A stretch of 64,000 nt of DNA, taken from contig NJPS01000073.1 in assembly GCA_002946415.1 (NCBI GenBank), positions 310,001 through 374,000 on the forward strand, read 5' to 3'. Below, piece by piece: positions 1 to 11,557 of the stretch. This DNA is from Rutstroemia sp. NJR-2017a BVV2 (Eukaryota > Ascomycota > Leotiomycetes > Helotiales > Rutstroemiaceae). Both the position numbers and the translations under genes were made by a program. The first letter of the stretch is position 1; every line of letters starts with the position of its first letter. The notes below the pieces were generated by a model that was not told the DNA's origin, did not search any database, and was given only the letters and a program-made list of their open reading frames with translations.

Positions 1-559
1 TATAGAATATATATAATAAGATCCCAAGAATTTGATATAGTATTTAAGTTGAGCAAGCTAATAATCGATTGATTGATTAAGTTGAAATAGATTTGAATAT
101 AAAAGGCTAGGATCTTAGAATCGAGCTATAAGTCTTTAAATAGCTATTGATTATAATACTTTTTCTTTATTCTATTCTAAGAGTTAAGCTTATCGATTTT
201 GTATATCAATATATTTATTAGAGAATTCTCTTTATTAGATCGATAAACGATTAGAAAGTAGTAATCTATTAGTAGTTTTATCTATCGAGCTTATCTTATA
301 TTAAGAGTCTTAGTTGTTATAAAGTATTCTAATACTTTGTAGTTTATAAAAACTCTAATCTGATAAAGAGTATTAGTAAACTTAGTATACTAGTATACAA
401 ACGATTTAATAATTGCAAGTATTTCTTTATTATATACTTTATAATTAAATTCTGTAGTCTATATAGTTTTGGAATAGAAAGTAATAGATAATTAGTTATC
501 TCTATATTTCTGCGAAAATATATTTGCTATTATACTATCTGATATATCTATTTCAAATA

Positions 560-3500
560 TATAGAGAAGATTATAGTTATAGTATTATAATAGAGATATA
601 GTTGTTAAGATCTCCTTAAGTATATTGAATACTTATTAATAGATAATATCGAAGTCGAAGTATATTCTAGTTTTGGTTAAATAGATTAGAGATTTCATAA
701 TTACTCCAAAGTCGCGAATAAAGTATCTATAGAAATTACAGAAATCTAAAAAGGATTGAATATTTTTAACTATAATCGGATATTGCTATTGTTATATAAT
801 AGATACTTTCTCTAGGTTTATCTCGATATTATTAGTTGAGACTATAAAACTTAAGTATTTAGTATATTTTATATCAAATTTGTATTTCTTAATATCGGTT
901 TAGAGACCGGTATCTTCAAGTTATTATAGAACTAGATATATTTATATAGTATACTCAAACTTGTTCTCAGAGTAAATAAGAATATTATCGAGATAAGTAG
1001 TATAAAATATATCTAGATAATCAAATAGAATATTATTTATATAATACTAGTAGGTTATAGGGCTATTAGTTAGTCTAAAAAATATAACTTTATATTTATA
1101 GACTCTATAATATATCCGAAAAGTAATATATTTTTCAAAAGTAGGATCTATATAAATACAATAGAAGACTTGATAGATATCAAGTTTAGTGAATACTTTA
1201 GCTTTAGTTAGTTATATAAAGGTTTTGTTAATCAAAGGTAAAAAGTAGCAATCTTTGTAGATAAGAGTATTAAGAATACGAAAATCGATACAAAAATATA
1301 AACTACTATTGAGCTTCTTTACAAATAAGATAAGGGCAGTAAAGGGTACTTGATTAGGCTTAATAAAGCCTTTAGATAGATTATTAGTTAAATACTTCTT
1401 TATTGTTTCAAGTTCCTCAACCGATATCTTATAGAGTAGGCTATATTTCAATATACTTATATTATTATTCTCAAGCTCAATCTTGTAGTTATATTATCGA
1501 TGGAGAGATAGTAGATCGAATTCTCTTTTAGAGAATATATAAGTATAGTCTATATACTTATTCAGAATCGGTGGCTCGGCCTTGGTATCTATTAATAGGA
1601 TCGACTATATAGTGATATATCGATCTATAGATTTAAGTAATTAGATAATAAAATTATCTATTTGAGAGTATTAGTCTTGATAAGCTTATTATTGGTCGAT
1701 TAAAAAGTCGATCTCTTAGAAAGTAACTAAGTAGAGTTTATAGTTATTGTATTTCTTGTAGATTAGATTTAGAGCTATACTACTAATAAACTTAATCTCA
1801 ACGATAATAGATTTATATTTTACTTAAAGCTACTAGAGAAGTTTAAGTGATCTTTTAGAGATAGATAAAGATAGATTATCTTTTCTCTTTAATTCCTTTT
1901 CTATAATCTTAATCTCTTTAGTTTAGGTACTCTACTAAGATAATCTATTGATAATATAGATAGTATTTAGTTTATTGATTTATATAACTAAGTTTATTGT
2001 TTTACTCTTTGGAGTCTTCTTCAAAATTACGATCTTATAAGCTAGTATACTCGAGCTTAGAGTAGGGTTTAATCTATCAGATAAAACAAATTGTATTGGT
2101 ATTGCTATTAGTAGAGAGTTTGAGTTATCTAATAATGAGAAACTTAGATCGATTAATTGCTTCTTCTACTAATAGTTATCAAGTTATCGATCTCTATATT
2201 CTGTATCGACTTGATAATATTGATTAATTATTTGATCTCCTCAGAGCTGGATACGAATATTGTATATATATATTATAGTATAAGAGATATCCTTAAGCCA
2301 ATATAGTTTTCCCTTAGTATAATCGATAAGAATACAGTTTTCTGCTAGTTAGTAGTAGTCTAAGATTACTGCTTATATACCTAAGTAGGTAATTAAAAAG
2401 GGGATAAATAATTGGATATAACTATTGATTATAAGATTAAGTAAAGTATAATATATAATTTTGGGGCCTTTAATACTATTATAGTCCTTGATCTATAAAG
2501 GTGTTTTTAATAAATATAAAATAGGTTAAAAGAAAGAAGATAGATATTTAAGGAAAGTAATATCGACGAATGCGAAGCTATTTACTTCTAAGTTAATAAG
2601 AGTTTTGGTTGGAAAAGAGAGTCTATTCTTAGTTAAGATATAGAATATTATTATATATTCTCTATTTATTAGTTTTATCAAGTCCAAATATCTTATATCT
2701 CTTAGTCTATCTAGAAAGAAGTCTTTTACTAAATAGTATCTTTTGTTCGATCTATTTCCTTATAAATAGTCTAAACTATAGCTCCTATTTGTATAATAGG
2801 ATCTTGATCTTTAGAAGTATCTGAGGGAGCTTCTTCTTCGTTACTTTCTTCCCAATATTTTACTATATTGATAGTATAGGAGGTTTGAGATCTAGCCCGA
2901 TCTATATTTGTATAGAAGAGGTTAATACCCTTATTAGTAGTCGATAGTTATATATAAATAGTATAATTAGATATAAAGTAACGAGGGATTTGAAGCAGCA
3001 ATAAAGTATTTATATAAATATATACCGGATTGATTATAATAGAAATAGACTTTACTTACTATATAAGTTCTTATTTATTATTTAAGTAAATAGTATTTTA
3101 TCTCTTCCGAGAAATACCTTTATTGTAAAAACAGTAGGTTATATTGATAGTCTTGATATTAGCTTCAGTTGTATCGATATAGTAATATAATCGAATATCC
3201 TTATCTAGAGAGCAACTATTCAGAAGAACTATAGAATATATATATCTATAGAATAGAATAACTTTAGTAACCAAGTTATCTTATAGATTCTCTATATTAG
3301 TCTTTTATATTAGTGATATAAGGAAGCAAAATTCTCTATAGAACTCCTTAAATAATATTCCTTCTTATATATATAAAACTCTAAACTGATCTCTAGTATA
3401 CTTATACTCTATAGGATCAGTTAAGAAGTCTGTAATCTATATAACAATCTCTTCGATACTAAGATATAACAACTATTAGAGAGAAAGACCTTCTATATAG

Positions 3501-4100
3501 TCTAAAACAGTACCTTCTAATTAGTTTAGTATATACTAGTGTTTGAGTTTCTGCGAACTCAAAGTTTCGGTATATACTTCCAGGCAATCAGTGATAATAG
3601 CTTGTTATAAAGATACTCTGAACTATTAGCTATTGTTCAGCTTATTAGTTATATTGGTAACCTTGGGTAGATAGCTCTGCGATCTTGATTCTATAGATTC
3701 TATAATCGAGAAATATTGCAGTAGCTGACTAGCTTGTTACAGATCGCTGCAGACTATTTGTAGGTTATTTGTAGTTATATAATCGAACTATATTTATAAA
3801 GGCTATAGATATACTTATATTGCTTCCTACTTAATAGACTGTTATATTTAGGTACTCTAAAGCTATCTCTCAAAGTTGGCAATCTGTTCTCTCATTTGTC
3901 TGAAGAGTTCTTGATTATCTTGAGTTGGAGGCTCGGAGGCAAGGGAATTGGTAGCCTTATTATAACCAAAGTATACTAGCAACTTGTCTAGTATTCTTGA
4001 TCTTTGGGAGATATTGGCAAAGAGAGGTATTACTAATAAGGCAAATTACTCTCTTCTTTGAGTCTCCGAATTATCAGATACAGAGCTATATACTCTTGAT
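560..4100 (-). pseudogene. gag-pol relic of A-left
   Basis: The gag remnant covers roughly 2700-4100. The protease relic near 2556-2620 reads like the ALIDSGA-type active site with the catalytic Asp turned to Asn. The longest surviving open stretch, 1212-1451, holds the reverse-transcriptase fingers and palm segment with CIDFRILN (family consensus DYR.LN) and KGFIKP. The YxDD box lies at about 984-995 and reads YLDN, so the second catalytic Asp is lost. Several stops replace Gln and Trp. It is not functional. Confidence 0.8.
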
Positions 4101-4356
4101 TCTCCTAGTAAGAGGTCGAGAGGTACTCTACCTTATTCAGCTAGGTAAGGGGGAGGTATTCGGTATATAATGAGATAGTAGAGAGGATTCGTAAATAATT
4201 GTAAATAATAAAGGGTACCCTATGTCGAACTTTGTACTCGGAATTGGGTTTTCTCCTATTGTTCTGGATCGATATTTCGGTAAAGAGATAAATAAGACTG
4301 ATATTATTAGAGGCCGTTAGATATAGCCGGTATAGTTAGATAAGTTCTTAATAATA

Positions 4357-4540
4357 TGATAATATATCTCGAAAGAATCGAATATATCTTAGAATTAAGA
4401 ACTGAAGAACTAAGAGAGCTGAAGAGCTCGAAGAGCCTATATACAAGAAGTGATCATATAACAATCATGTACCTAGCTAACTCTATCTAGTTCTAGCTTG
4501 CGTCGGCCTGACTAAGAACGAAATCGTACGTATCGTCACA
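4357..4540 (-). repeat. 5' LTR of A-left (184 bp)
   Basis: Read on the minus strand it starts TGTGACGATACG and ends TTATCA, the canonical TG...CA. It aligns over its full length with 11558-11741 and 23533-23716, all 184 bp. The distal half is nearly identical to the 11558 copy, while the first 60 bases are more diverged. The stop codon and last 15 codons of the large minus-strand gene lie inside this LTR. Confidence 0.88.
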
Positions 4541-7500
4541 CCTACCACTGGAATTCTTTTTCTTTCGAGAAAAGATCCCTTTATTCCAATTTGAGCTACC
4601 AATGATCTGTTGCCACAGGTATGCCGCTGGGACTGGTGCTTCCGACTCTATTGGTCCTGCGTTAGAGTTCTTTTGAGCGGTCTTGTTTTCTTCTCCTTTT
4701 TCGCCCTCGGTCTCCACCGATAGATTTGAATTCGAGTCATTTCGGGCTGGGCACCGATTACCATCTATTTTCGAAGTGAAAAATACTTCCTCTAATTTAG
4801 CAATCTGTTGCTCGTGTCGTACCAAGCGGTCTTCTTCGCTTTCTTGAACCTCCTCACCCCTCCAAGATCTGAATGAGTCCATAATGTTGTTAAATCTTTT
4901 TTTCACTGCCCAGTAGCCTAGTGAGCTTGGTATAAGCCTTCCAAAATATCTCACATTGGAAAGATAGTAAATGACGTTTGGCAGCCATACTTGGTACGGT
5001 TGTATGGATTTTCCAGCATCACTCAGCCATGAACCGAAGGATTTCGTCTTTTTGGCCCTATTCGGGAGAAGTAGATGTGCTTCGATGAAATCTCGAAGTC
5101 TCGTTATGTTCCAAGCTATGACAATGACAATGATTGATATCGCTAAAGATATTCCAACTGCGGAGGATGATTAGTACTTAAGACGGAACAAAAGAATATA
5201 TTGAAGCTTATAAAGCCAACCGGAGGCTTGATGTAGTGGCCAGAGGGTGCCGCCGTTGGGCCCTGGATCTCTGGGGAATTGTTGAATATTTAGGGCCATG
5301 AAGGAAGCCATAAAAGACAACGGTAGCTGCATTATACTAGATACTGGACTATATCGAGAAGGTAAAGTGTCCTCACGAAGAGAATTGTAACGACAGTGAA
5401 GACGAGGAGCACCTGAGCGGATCAGCATATTTTATAGTAAATTCCAGGCTTATCACACTTACGGTGCCTTGCCAAGCAACTTCATCGCTCCCTTCTCTTG
5501 CGAATCTAGCTTCCCAAGCGTTGGCTTGTCTTGATTTCAGCTCTATGAGGTGGTTCAACTACTCGAAGTGGTCAGTGTTCCAGTTTCACGAGACAAAGTT
5601 GCCAGAAACGGCGTAACCTCGCCTCCGGAATCGTGTCAAACTAACCGAATCGTAGATCTCCTTGGCCTGGCTGTTCAGCTTCTCAAAATCTCTGGTGTTA
5701 TTGTCAATCCTTTGGCGGCAAGATAAGAATATAGACTCTTTGTAATTGGGATTATTGAAGGCTTTGAGCTCGGTTTGGGCGTTTTTCAAAACCTGGCTTT
5801 GATCATTAAGGACGTGCAGTATAGTGCTGATCTCGTCCTGTATATCTTTTATGTTGATCAATTGGTTCGTCTCATTATCGATCCGCAGAAGACGGTCAAG
5901 AAGTGTAGCCCGACTTGGATTCTTCGACTTCTTATTGGCGCCGTTGAGGTCAGTGGAATCTTTTCTAAAGTTCTTAAAGAGCTCAGTGACTTTGTCAGAC
6001 TATTCAAATCAGCACGGCCTGGTTTCCAAGAAATGATGATCTTGTCAGATGCGTACCGCTTCTCCGATCTCAGATTCAAAGTATTCCATAAATTTGCCAT
6101 CCTCTTCAGCAGCAGATGAATCGAAGATGTGTGTGCATTTGGAGAAAATAAGACTCAGGAGATCCAGAGACGAGGTTATCGGGGGTGGCCTGCCTTCAAA
6201 CCTGTTCATGCTATCGAAAAGATCTGGGTCATTGTGATTCTTCTTGCACCAATGAGGCGGGAACGATGTGACGATAGTGTCGGGCCGTAGAGCATTTTTA
6301 GGGGGCCTCATCTGCTCGTCGTTCACTCCATTTTTGCTTATTCCTTGTGCACCATCCGAGTCCGGCTTCTGGCCCAGTCGTTGACTATTGGAAGAATCTT
6401 CCATCCGGTCTACTTTGTCTGTTTCGGATGGCAGTTCCTTTTCGCCAGGTATAAACCAAACCCAAATTAGATCGACCATCAGTATCTTCGTCTCTGTAAG
6501 TCGTTTCTTGACTTCTGACCTAACCATGGTATCATAAGTTTCATCCTTGATAAGGGCTTTCTTTCTGTTGCGATATACGACTTGGTCACGATCCCGTTCC
6601 TCGGTGCTTGGAAGCATGTAATAATAGTACTGATCCAGCGTCCTAGGTAAGTATTAGACGATGGCTTGGAATACGAGTAGACGATTTGCCCACCTCCGCA
6701 CCAGTAATGGGAGCTTGTATGTCAAGTATCCCATGATTATGGCCGTGCTTGCAGCCGTCGGCTCAGTATTCAAACCATCCAGAAGCTCATCGTTGTTGAA
6801 TGCGTCCTCCCCAACTGTGCTATCCAAGGCTAACTGCAAGCAAGAATTGTTAGCTTACGTAAATACTCCTTACCTGACAACCTACTGCTTCTGAGTTGTA
6901 ACTGGTATAACTATCTGATGTTAGTTTTCGCACTCAACCCAAACACAATACGGTAAGGTTTACCTTGCGGCTTTGGCTTCTTCGTTGCATTCTGCAAGAA
7001 TCTGGGCCATTTGAACGCGGCCCTCCGTCGAATCATAGTCAAGGAATGGCATCTGTTGATAAATAATCAGTCTGGTGAAGTTAGAGGGCTCGCGAGAGTA
7101 CATCACGCATACGCAAATAGCTAGCATTTCAACCTCCTCCTTCGGAGAGTCGACTTGAATCGTCTTGGCAAATGGGCGCATGAATCTCTGTTCTCATTTA
7201 GCCAACGTTCATCAGCAAGAAGGTGCTGCAATTACGCTGTGAGCATCCGGAATATCATGCTTCTGTGTTATCCAGCTTGCCATAGGAAGGTTGAAGCTCA
7301 TTTTGATGAAAAAGTCCTCAATCCCAAGTTAGGTCTGTATGATACAACAACAATGAATGTACACACCTGTACCCAAGCCATCTAGTTATGTATCAGCATT
7401 CAGTTTGCCATGCTATCTTCGGGGTAGGGTCATACATTGTTTGCGGGGATGTGGAACCATCTACAGAGCGAGATTGGAGCTGGGTTTTGCTTCTTTGTTA

Positions 7501-10029
7501 TTTCGTCGAATTTGTTACTGCCAATCTGCTTATGTGTTCCTGTTCCCAGCTCCTGAAGCATTCTTTCGCTCGTTGTAGCCATCTGAATTGCCTGTTGTAT
7601 GGTTGCAATTGGACCCGGGGCCTGGGGCGCTTCTGTCGTCTGATCTCGTCCTTCTTCGTCCGTGTTTTGCTTCTTCTTGCTTGAGGAGTATAGCATTTCG
7701 AGCACACTGCTCCGACCTATAACCGATTTTCCATCTTTGAAAAATTCAATGGCAGTTATGACATGTAGTTTGCAAGCTTTAACGGCCTCAGAATTAATTG
7801 CGGCGGGGTGGTTTCGAACTTTGGAGATAAAACTTGATGGTTTCGGAGGCTGCAGGAAGGGTCGATGAGCTAGCAGCCAGAGAATGATTTCTTCTTTCGA
7901 CTTCGACGTTTGATCGCCCTTCTGTATGTTTTTTCTCTTAGAGTCGACATTATCTCTCGCCAGCTGTAAGGGAGATTTCGGGGCCGAAGCAAAATTCTCA
8001 GCATTAATGTCTGCATCGATTTCCAATAGTAGCCGAACCACAGTTAAAGATCGGTTCTCGACGGCAAAGTGGAGGGCTGTGTTGCCATCATTGTCCAGGA
8101 TCTTTGCTGAAGCATGTTCAGTGTTTACTAGATACATAACGAGACTTGTTCGGCGAGACAGAGTGCTTTCGTGCAGAGCCGTTCGGCCCAGCCAGTTTTG
8201 GTCGTCAATCTCAAGCTCCACAATCCTATCTCTCTTGAGGAGATACTTGATTCTTACTGAGTCTCCTACGCCAGCCGCGTCCATGAGCTGGCGAAGGTTG
8301 ATGAAATATGCTAACTTGCGTAAAACTTGAAGATAATCGGAGTCCTTTGGACCCGTAAATGCACCCACGGCAGCATAATCCTTTGCCATTCTAGACGTGT
8401 GATGGCCGAATATTGACGGACCATCCTCGACCTTAACTCTCTCCGTTAGCTTACACGTACCTTTCAAGATCATGTTGCTTACCAGGTCCGATGACTGGAA
8501 TGATCAGATAGGAAATCCAAACTTGGTATGGGACGGCTTTGCTGGTTCAGTCTGGGACGCAGTTGCTATTCGACCATGAGCCACTTTTTGGAAAGCCTTT
8601 GCCAGTTCTGTAAACGGATCTGGGTACTGGTAGCGGAAGAACTCATCGTCTAGCAGAGTGCTCCCGGAGACCTGTATGATCATTGGTCAGCCCTACTTGA
8701 TTCCGACCCTTTGGCATATCTACATCTTCTAACAGCAGAGACAGACAAGAGAACCAAAGCTAAAAAGGACTTCGAATATACCCAAATCAATAAGCCACTC
8801 CGAAGAGACATCTAAATTCCAGAACATACACACCTTCAGGTACTTGGTAAAGGTTTCCCCAAACTTATCTGAGTATTTGAAAGGCGTCCCTAGGAACAGT
8901 ACTCCAGAGGTCATCCGATATAGTGTTTGATCTTCTGCACTGGCAGCTGAAATCAATGCCTTTTCTACAACAAAACCACCATCTCCACATTCGATAAAGA
9001 TAATCGGGTGCTTTAGTTCAACTGTGGGTAACTTCTCAGTCAATTCTCTTGCTACTTTGTCATAAAAGGAACTTGACAACTTTCCATTCTGGGGAGGACG
9101 GTAGCCGAATTGGAATAGTCGAGACTCGGGGATGGCTTTGCAGAGCAGGTCAATGTCGGTTAGCCACCGTACCGGTCCTGGATCCGGTGGTTTTTCTGCT
9201 TTTGAAGAGCTTTTTTTTGGATCTCCATCTGCAACAGTAGTTGCAAACCTTGAGCTGTTCTTCCGGGATGGCGACGTGAAGGTATCGTGCAGTGAATCCT
9301 TGTTACTCTTACTATGGTCGTCATTCAAGTAAACCGAAGGGCTAGGTGAGACTTTGAGTGACTCCGAATGGGATTTCTGGCTTGTGTTGGTGACAGTAGA
9401 TTGCAGAGGAGAGTCATCGGTAATGGATAAGGCTCTGGCCCTGACGTTGGGCCCCTTCTTTGATTTGTCGGTGCGGTCTTTCTTTTCAGTAGTAGTCAAT
9501 ACCGGGTTGTGTGTCCATATATTATCTTCTTGGCCGTTTCCGACTAGCACAAGATTGACCACTACAATATTCACAGGATGTTCGAAAGTGTAATGATCCT
9601 TTGGATCGTGCCTCCATGCCAGTGGTCTCAGAAACTCCGAGTCCTGCAGAAATGAAATCAACCAGGTTGGCATGCAAGAGAGTGGAGGTTTACCTTGGGG
9701 ACTTTGAAGCTCCCTACAAAAGGAGTCGGGCAGGGAGAGCTGTCGGCTGGATCCAAGATCTTTACATGTTGACGTGACTGGGATCGAAGAAGCTGCGAGG
9801 GCCTGGACCCTTCGGGGTTCGTTCCATCTGCTATAGAATGTTTAAGGCTGGGCTTTAGTGTTGTTGGACCTGGAGTAGAAACTGGTAGTAGCGTTTGTGC
9901 TGGGTTCACAGTAGTTGAGTTGCTATCTCCGGACTGCTGTGCGCTCTCAAGTACTGCAGATTGCGTGCTGTTACCAATCATGAGATCCGGCTTCGATATT
10001 TCAATGTAGGGTGTGTTTAGTCGTGACAT
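4493..10029 (-). CDS. Large multi-exon protein: hydrolase-like fold, ankyrin repeats, CorA-like transmembrane domain
   Basis: My model has 16 exons: 10029-9694, 9643-8834, 8671-8575, 8536-8483, 8436-7436, 7381-7367, 7316-7236, 7187-6964, 6910-6874, 6833-6694, 6642-6057, 5999-5646, 5558-5463, 5412-5377, 5326-5221, 5157-4493. Together they give 4,638 nt, about 1,545 residues, in one frame. Nearly all introns are 38-63 nt with GT...AG ends and several GCTAAC branch sites; two are longer (87 and 162 nt). Residues 1-112 are Ser/Pro-rich. About 130-370 resemble the DUF676/alpha-beta-hydrolase module of fungal NLR-like proteins (RWLTD near 271, LGTPF near 363), interrupted by a low-complexity insert. 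About 513-590 hold ankyrin units (GRTALHE, GNTALHFA). The C-terminal third resembles fungal CorA-like domains (LDQYYYY near 933, IELKSRQAN, then membrane segments near 1277-1300 and 1325-1342). The CorA GMN motif reads ALN. The nucleophile motif reads ECGDGG, lacking Ser. It is probably a membrane-anchored sensor or scaffold; function is unproven. The 8537-8574 intron is the weakest junction. Confidence 0.8.
8437..8671 (-). other. Problem junction in the ankyrin/CorA gene: 38-nt intron or frameshift
   Basis: The frame entering at 8671 runs into TGA at 8504-8506. The frame needed for the next exon, fixed by a strong intron at 8437-8482 (GTAAGC donor, GCTAAC branch), is a different one. A 38-nt intron at 8537-8574 (donor GTCGAA, branch-like CTGAAC, acceptor AAAG) restores the frame and makes the whole gene open. 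Without it the gene carries a one-base frameshift here. An accepted neighbouring intron (6834-6873) is only 40 nt, so 38 nt is possible though short. Confidence 0.5.
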
Positions 10030-10120
10030 GTTGTTCTGAAAGATCTGGAATGGGATTTAATCGAGTTCTTCAAATATTCAAGATCTCGTGTTACATGAAC
10101 GTGGGGAGAGAAAGCGAAGG

Positions 10121-10441
10121 TTAGGGCAACGAGAAAGGCGAGGAAAAGGAATTTTGAGGCCTTTTAAGTCGAGCTGAAAGCGCCACAGGCTTTTGTCCAA
10201 TAGGCAAAATTGTCACCTGGGAACGATAGGGTGTGACCACAGGATTTTGGCAGGGGTGGGCAGCCTCAATGCAACCATTGAGAGTTCCTTCCGCTGGGCT
10301 ATTGGTGATGTGTGATGGGGAGCTGACAGCGCTTGCCTTCTTTATCGGGGATTCGGAAGTGAAGGTGTTGATGGGAATTTGAGGGGCTGATGCAGTAGAG
10401 GATCTACGATCTGGTGCATCAAGAAGCCCTCTTGTGTACAT
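10121..10441 (-). other. Possible upstream first exon of the ankyrin/CorA gene
   Basis: An open 106-codon stretch upstream of the chosen start is Ser/Pro/Thr-rich, like the accepted N-terminus. An intron from 10216 to 10036 (donor GTGACA, acceptor TTTCAG, phase 0 at both ends) would join it and extend the protein by about 77 residues. The donor is weak and the intron would be 181 nt, longer than the others, so I did not include it in the main model. It could instead be 5' leader sequence. Confidence 0.35.
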
Positions 10442-10763
10442 TAACTACGACACTGGAAGCTCTTAGTATCTCGTTTTTAGTTGTCATGGAAGGCAGCTCT
10501 TTACTTATTTCAGAGAAATTGTCTACTCCAAGTAATTTTCCCTGCAAAATTGACACATCTTTCCAAAACGATGGCTGTTCGAACAATGCTATTTCCTGGC
10601 AAGAGCCGTTGGCGGAGGAGACTGGCTGTTTTTAGAGATATAGTAGATCGCTAGGCCATTAGCACGTGATATGCTGACGAAGCGGATTGGGGGAGGGGGT
10701 GCCGTTGCTGAAGGCTGCGAGAGAAAGAATATATTGAACTAGGTTCAGTAGTTCAATAGTAAC
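10442..10763. other. Intergenic stretch upstream of the large gene
   Basis: This is ordinary-composition sequence between the minus-strand gene and the weak plus-strand exon. It should contain the promoter of the large gene. A G-rich run lies near 10689-10702. I see no clear TATA box or known operator. A plus-strand open frame at 10414-10635 has no recognisable content and overlaps the start of the minus-strand candidate exon. Confidence 0.3.
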
Positions 10764-10783
10764 GTGGAATACAACAGTTATTT

Positions 10784-10987
10784 GTGTATCATCCCCTTTA
10801 TCCTTTTCTTGATTTCGGAAAGGCCCCGCTACCGCTGTACAAACGATCGGGAAACGTTTTGCAATATGTCGGCAATCCTAGTATCCAGGATGGTCCAGCG
10901 TCTATCCTCAATCAATATCGAGCTACCCGAGCTTATGATACTCTAGGAAAATTGAACCCATCCCAGATAGTCAAAACCACATACTAG
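10784..10987 (+). other. Unrecognised exon-like open frame
   Basis: An open frame of about 67 codons with normal amino-acid composition ends at TAG 10985-10987. Its first codon is GTG, so a start inside it is not evident. Just downstream, 11009-11067 looks like a real plus-strand intron (GTAAGT donor, GCTAAC branch at 11054-11059, TTAG acceptor), but that intron joins a different frame. It may be the relic of a gene cut by the A-right insertion at 11558, or part of a non-coding transcript. I do not recognise the product. Confidence 0.25.
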
Positions 10988-11008
10988 ATATGATCTTACC
11001 TGGTCCTG

Positions 11009-11067
11009 GTAAGTAGCTTAATAACAAAATTAATGGTATTACTACCGGTGGTTGCTAACTACATTAG
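11009..11067 (+). other. Intron-like segment
   Basis: This is 59 nt with GTAAGTAG at the donor, GCTAAC eight bases before the end, and TTAG at the acceptor. The combination matches accepted introns in this window and is unlikely by chance in such a short region. The flanking exons are not identified; one reading frame continues across it to a stop near 11160. Confidence 0.35.
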
Positions 11068-11557
11068 GAATGAAAATTGCTATCAAGTTCAGCCTCATTT
11101 GCCAAATCGCTCACCGAGAGAGAACAATACTGGTGGACATCGATAGGTCACTTTCCTTATAGACAAATGCACTCCGGTATTTCGCTCTCACAGATAGGGT
11201 TATGCTTCAGAGATTGGTGACGGAGTAATGATGTTCATTGGTGTTGTATCTTTTTGCAGCGTTCTCAAAGCCTCAATCAATATAAAGGAATTCACCAATT
11301 AGAATGACATTCGTCGCACGCCCAGTAATGTGCTGAATTGTTGTCCCAGTGCAGGAAGCATGAAAAAAGCATTTCTACCAATAACAAATCATACCCGAAA
11401 GTTGCGGCAACTCTTGGCTCTATCGTATATAGTGGTGATGTTGTAGTCAGAACACTTCCGTATGAGGGGAGGGGGTCAGTGAACGTTATAAAACCTCTGG
11501 GGTCGAAACTTGTACCGCTCTTCAAAGATTGATTGGACAACTTTTGAAGATCCCTTT
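11068..11557. other. Island 1 right edge, no confident gene
   Basis: Non-RIP sequence up to the first base of the A-right LTR. Overlapping open frames exist on both strands (11338-11532 plus, 11292-11540 minus) but neither has a recognisable domain or splice context. The right boundary with mutated LTR sequence is abrupt at 11558. Confidence 0.4.

Larger units (their letters stand above)
1..4540 (-). mobile_element. A-left: Ty3/Gypsy chromovirus copy, RIP-mutated, truncated by window edge
   Basis: An LTR retrotransposon on the minus strand whose 5' end is at 4540 and whose 3' part lies beyond the window start. Its 5' LTR and gag leader closely match, in inverted orientation, the copy that starts at 11558. 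Decayed pol domains appear in the usual Metaviridae order: aspartic protease near 2556-2620, reverse transcriptase about 700-1460, then RNase H toward position 1. The reading frames are broken mainly by TAA/TAG where Gln or Trp is expected. About 4.5 kb of an expected 6.4 kb is present. The end next to the gene island keeps more CG dinucleotides than the rest, so mutation seems weaker there. Confidence 0.88.

Noticed and set aside
4971..5174. Plus-strand open frame of 67 codons in island 1
   Set aside because: Shadow of the last exon of the ankyrin/CorA gene, whose minus-strand reading contains the second membrane helix and has consistent splice sites.
9049..9593. Several plus-strand open frames (9049-9240, 9132-9332, 9354-9593)
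   Set aside because: All are antisense to exon 2 of the minus-strand gene and have no domain or splice context.
11292..11540. Overlapping open frames on both strands at the island edge
   Set aside because: Neither has a recognisable domain, splice sites or a clear start context, and both cannot be real over the same bases without evidence.
4493..11557. Giant Starship-type mobile element cargo
   Set aside because: No tyrosine recombinase (DUF3435 captain) or its typical neighbours are present. The island is bounded by retrotransposon LTRs instead.
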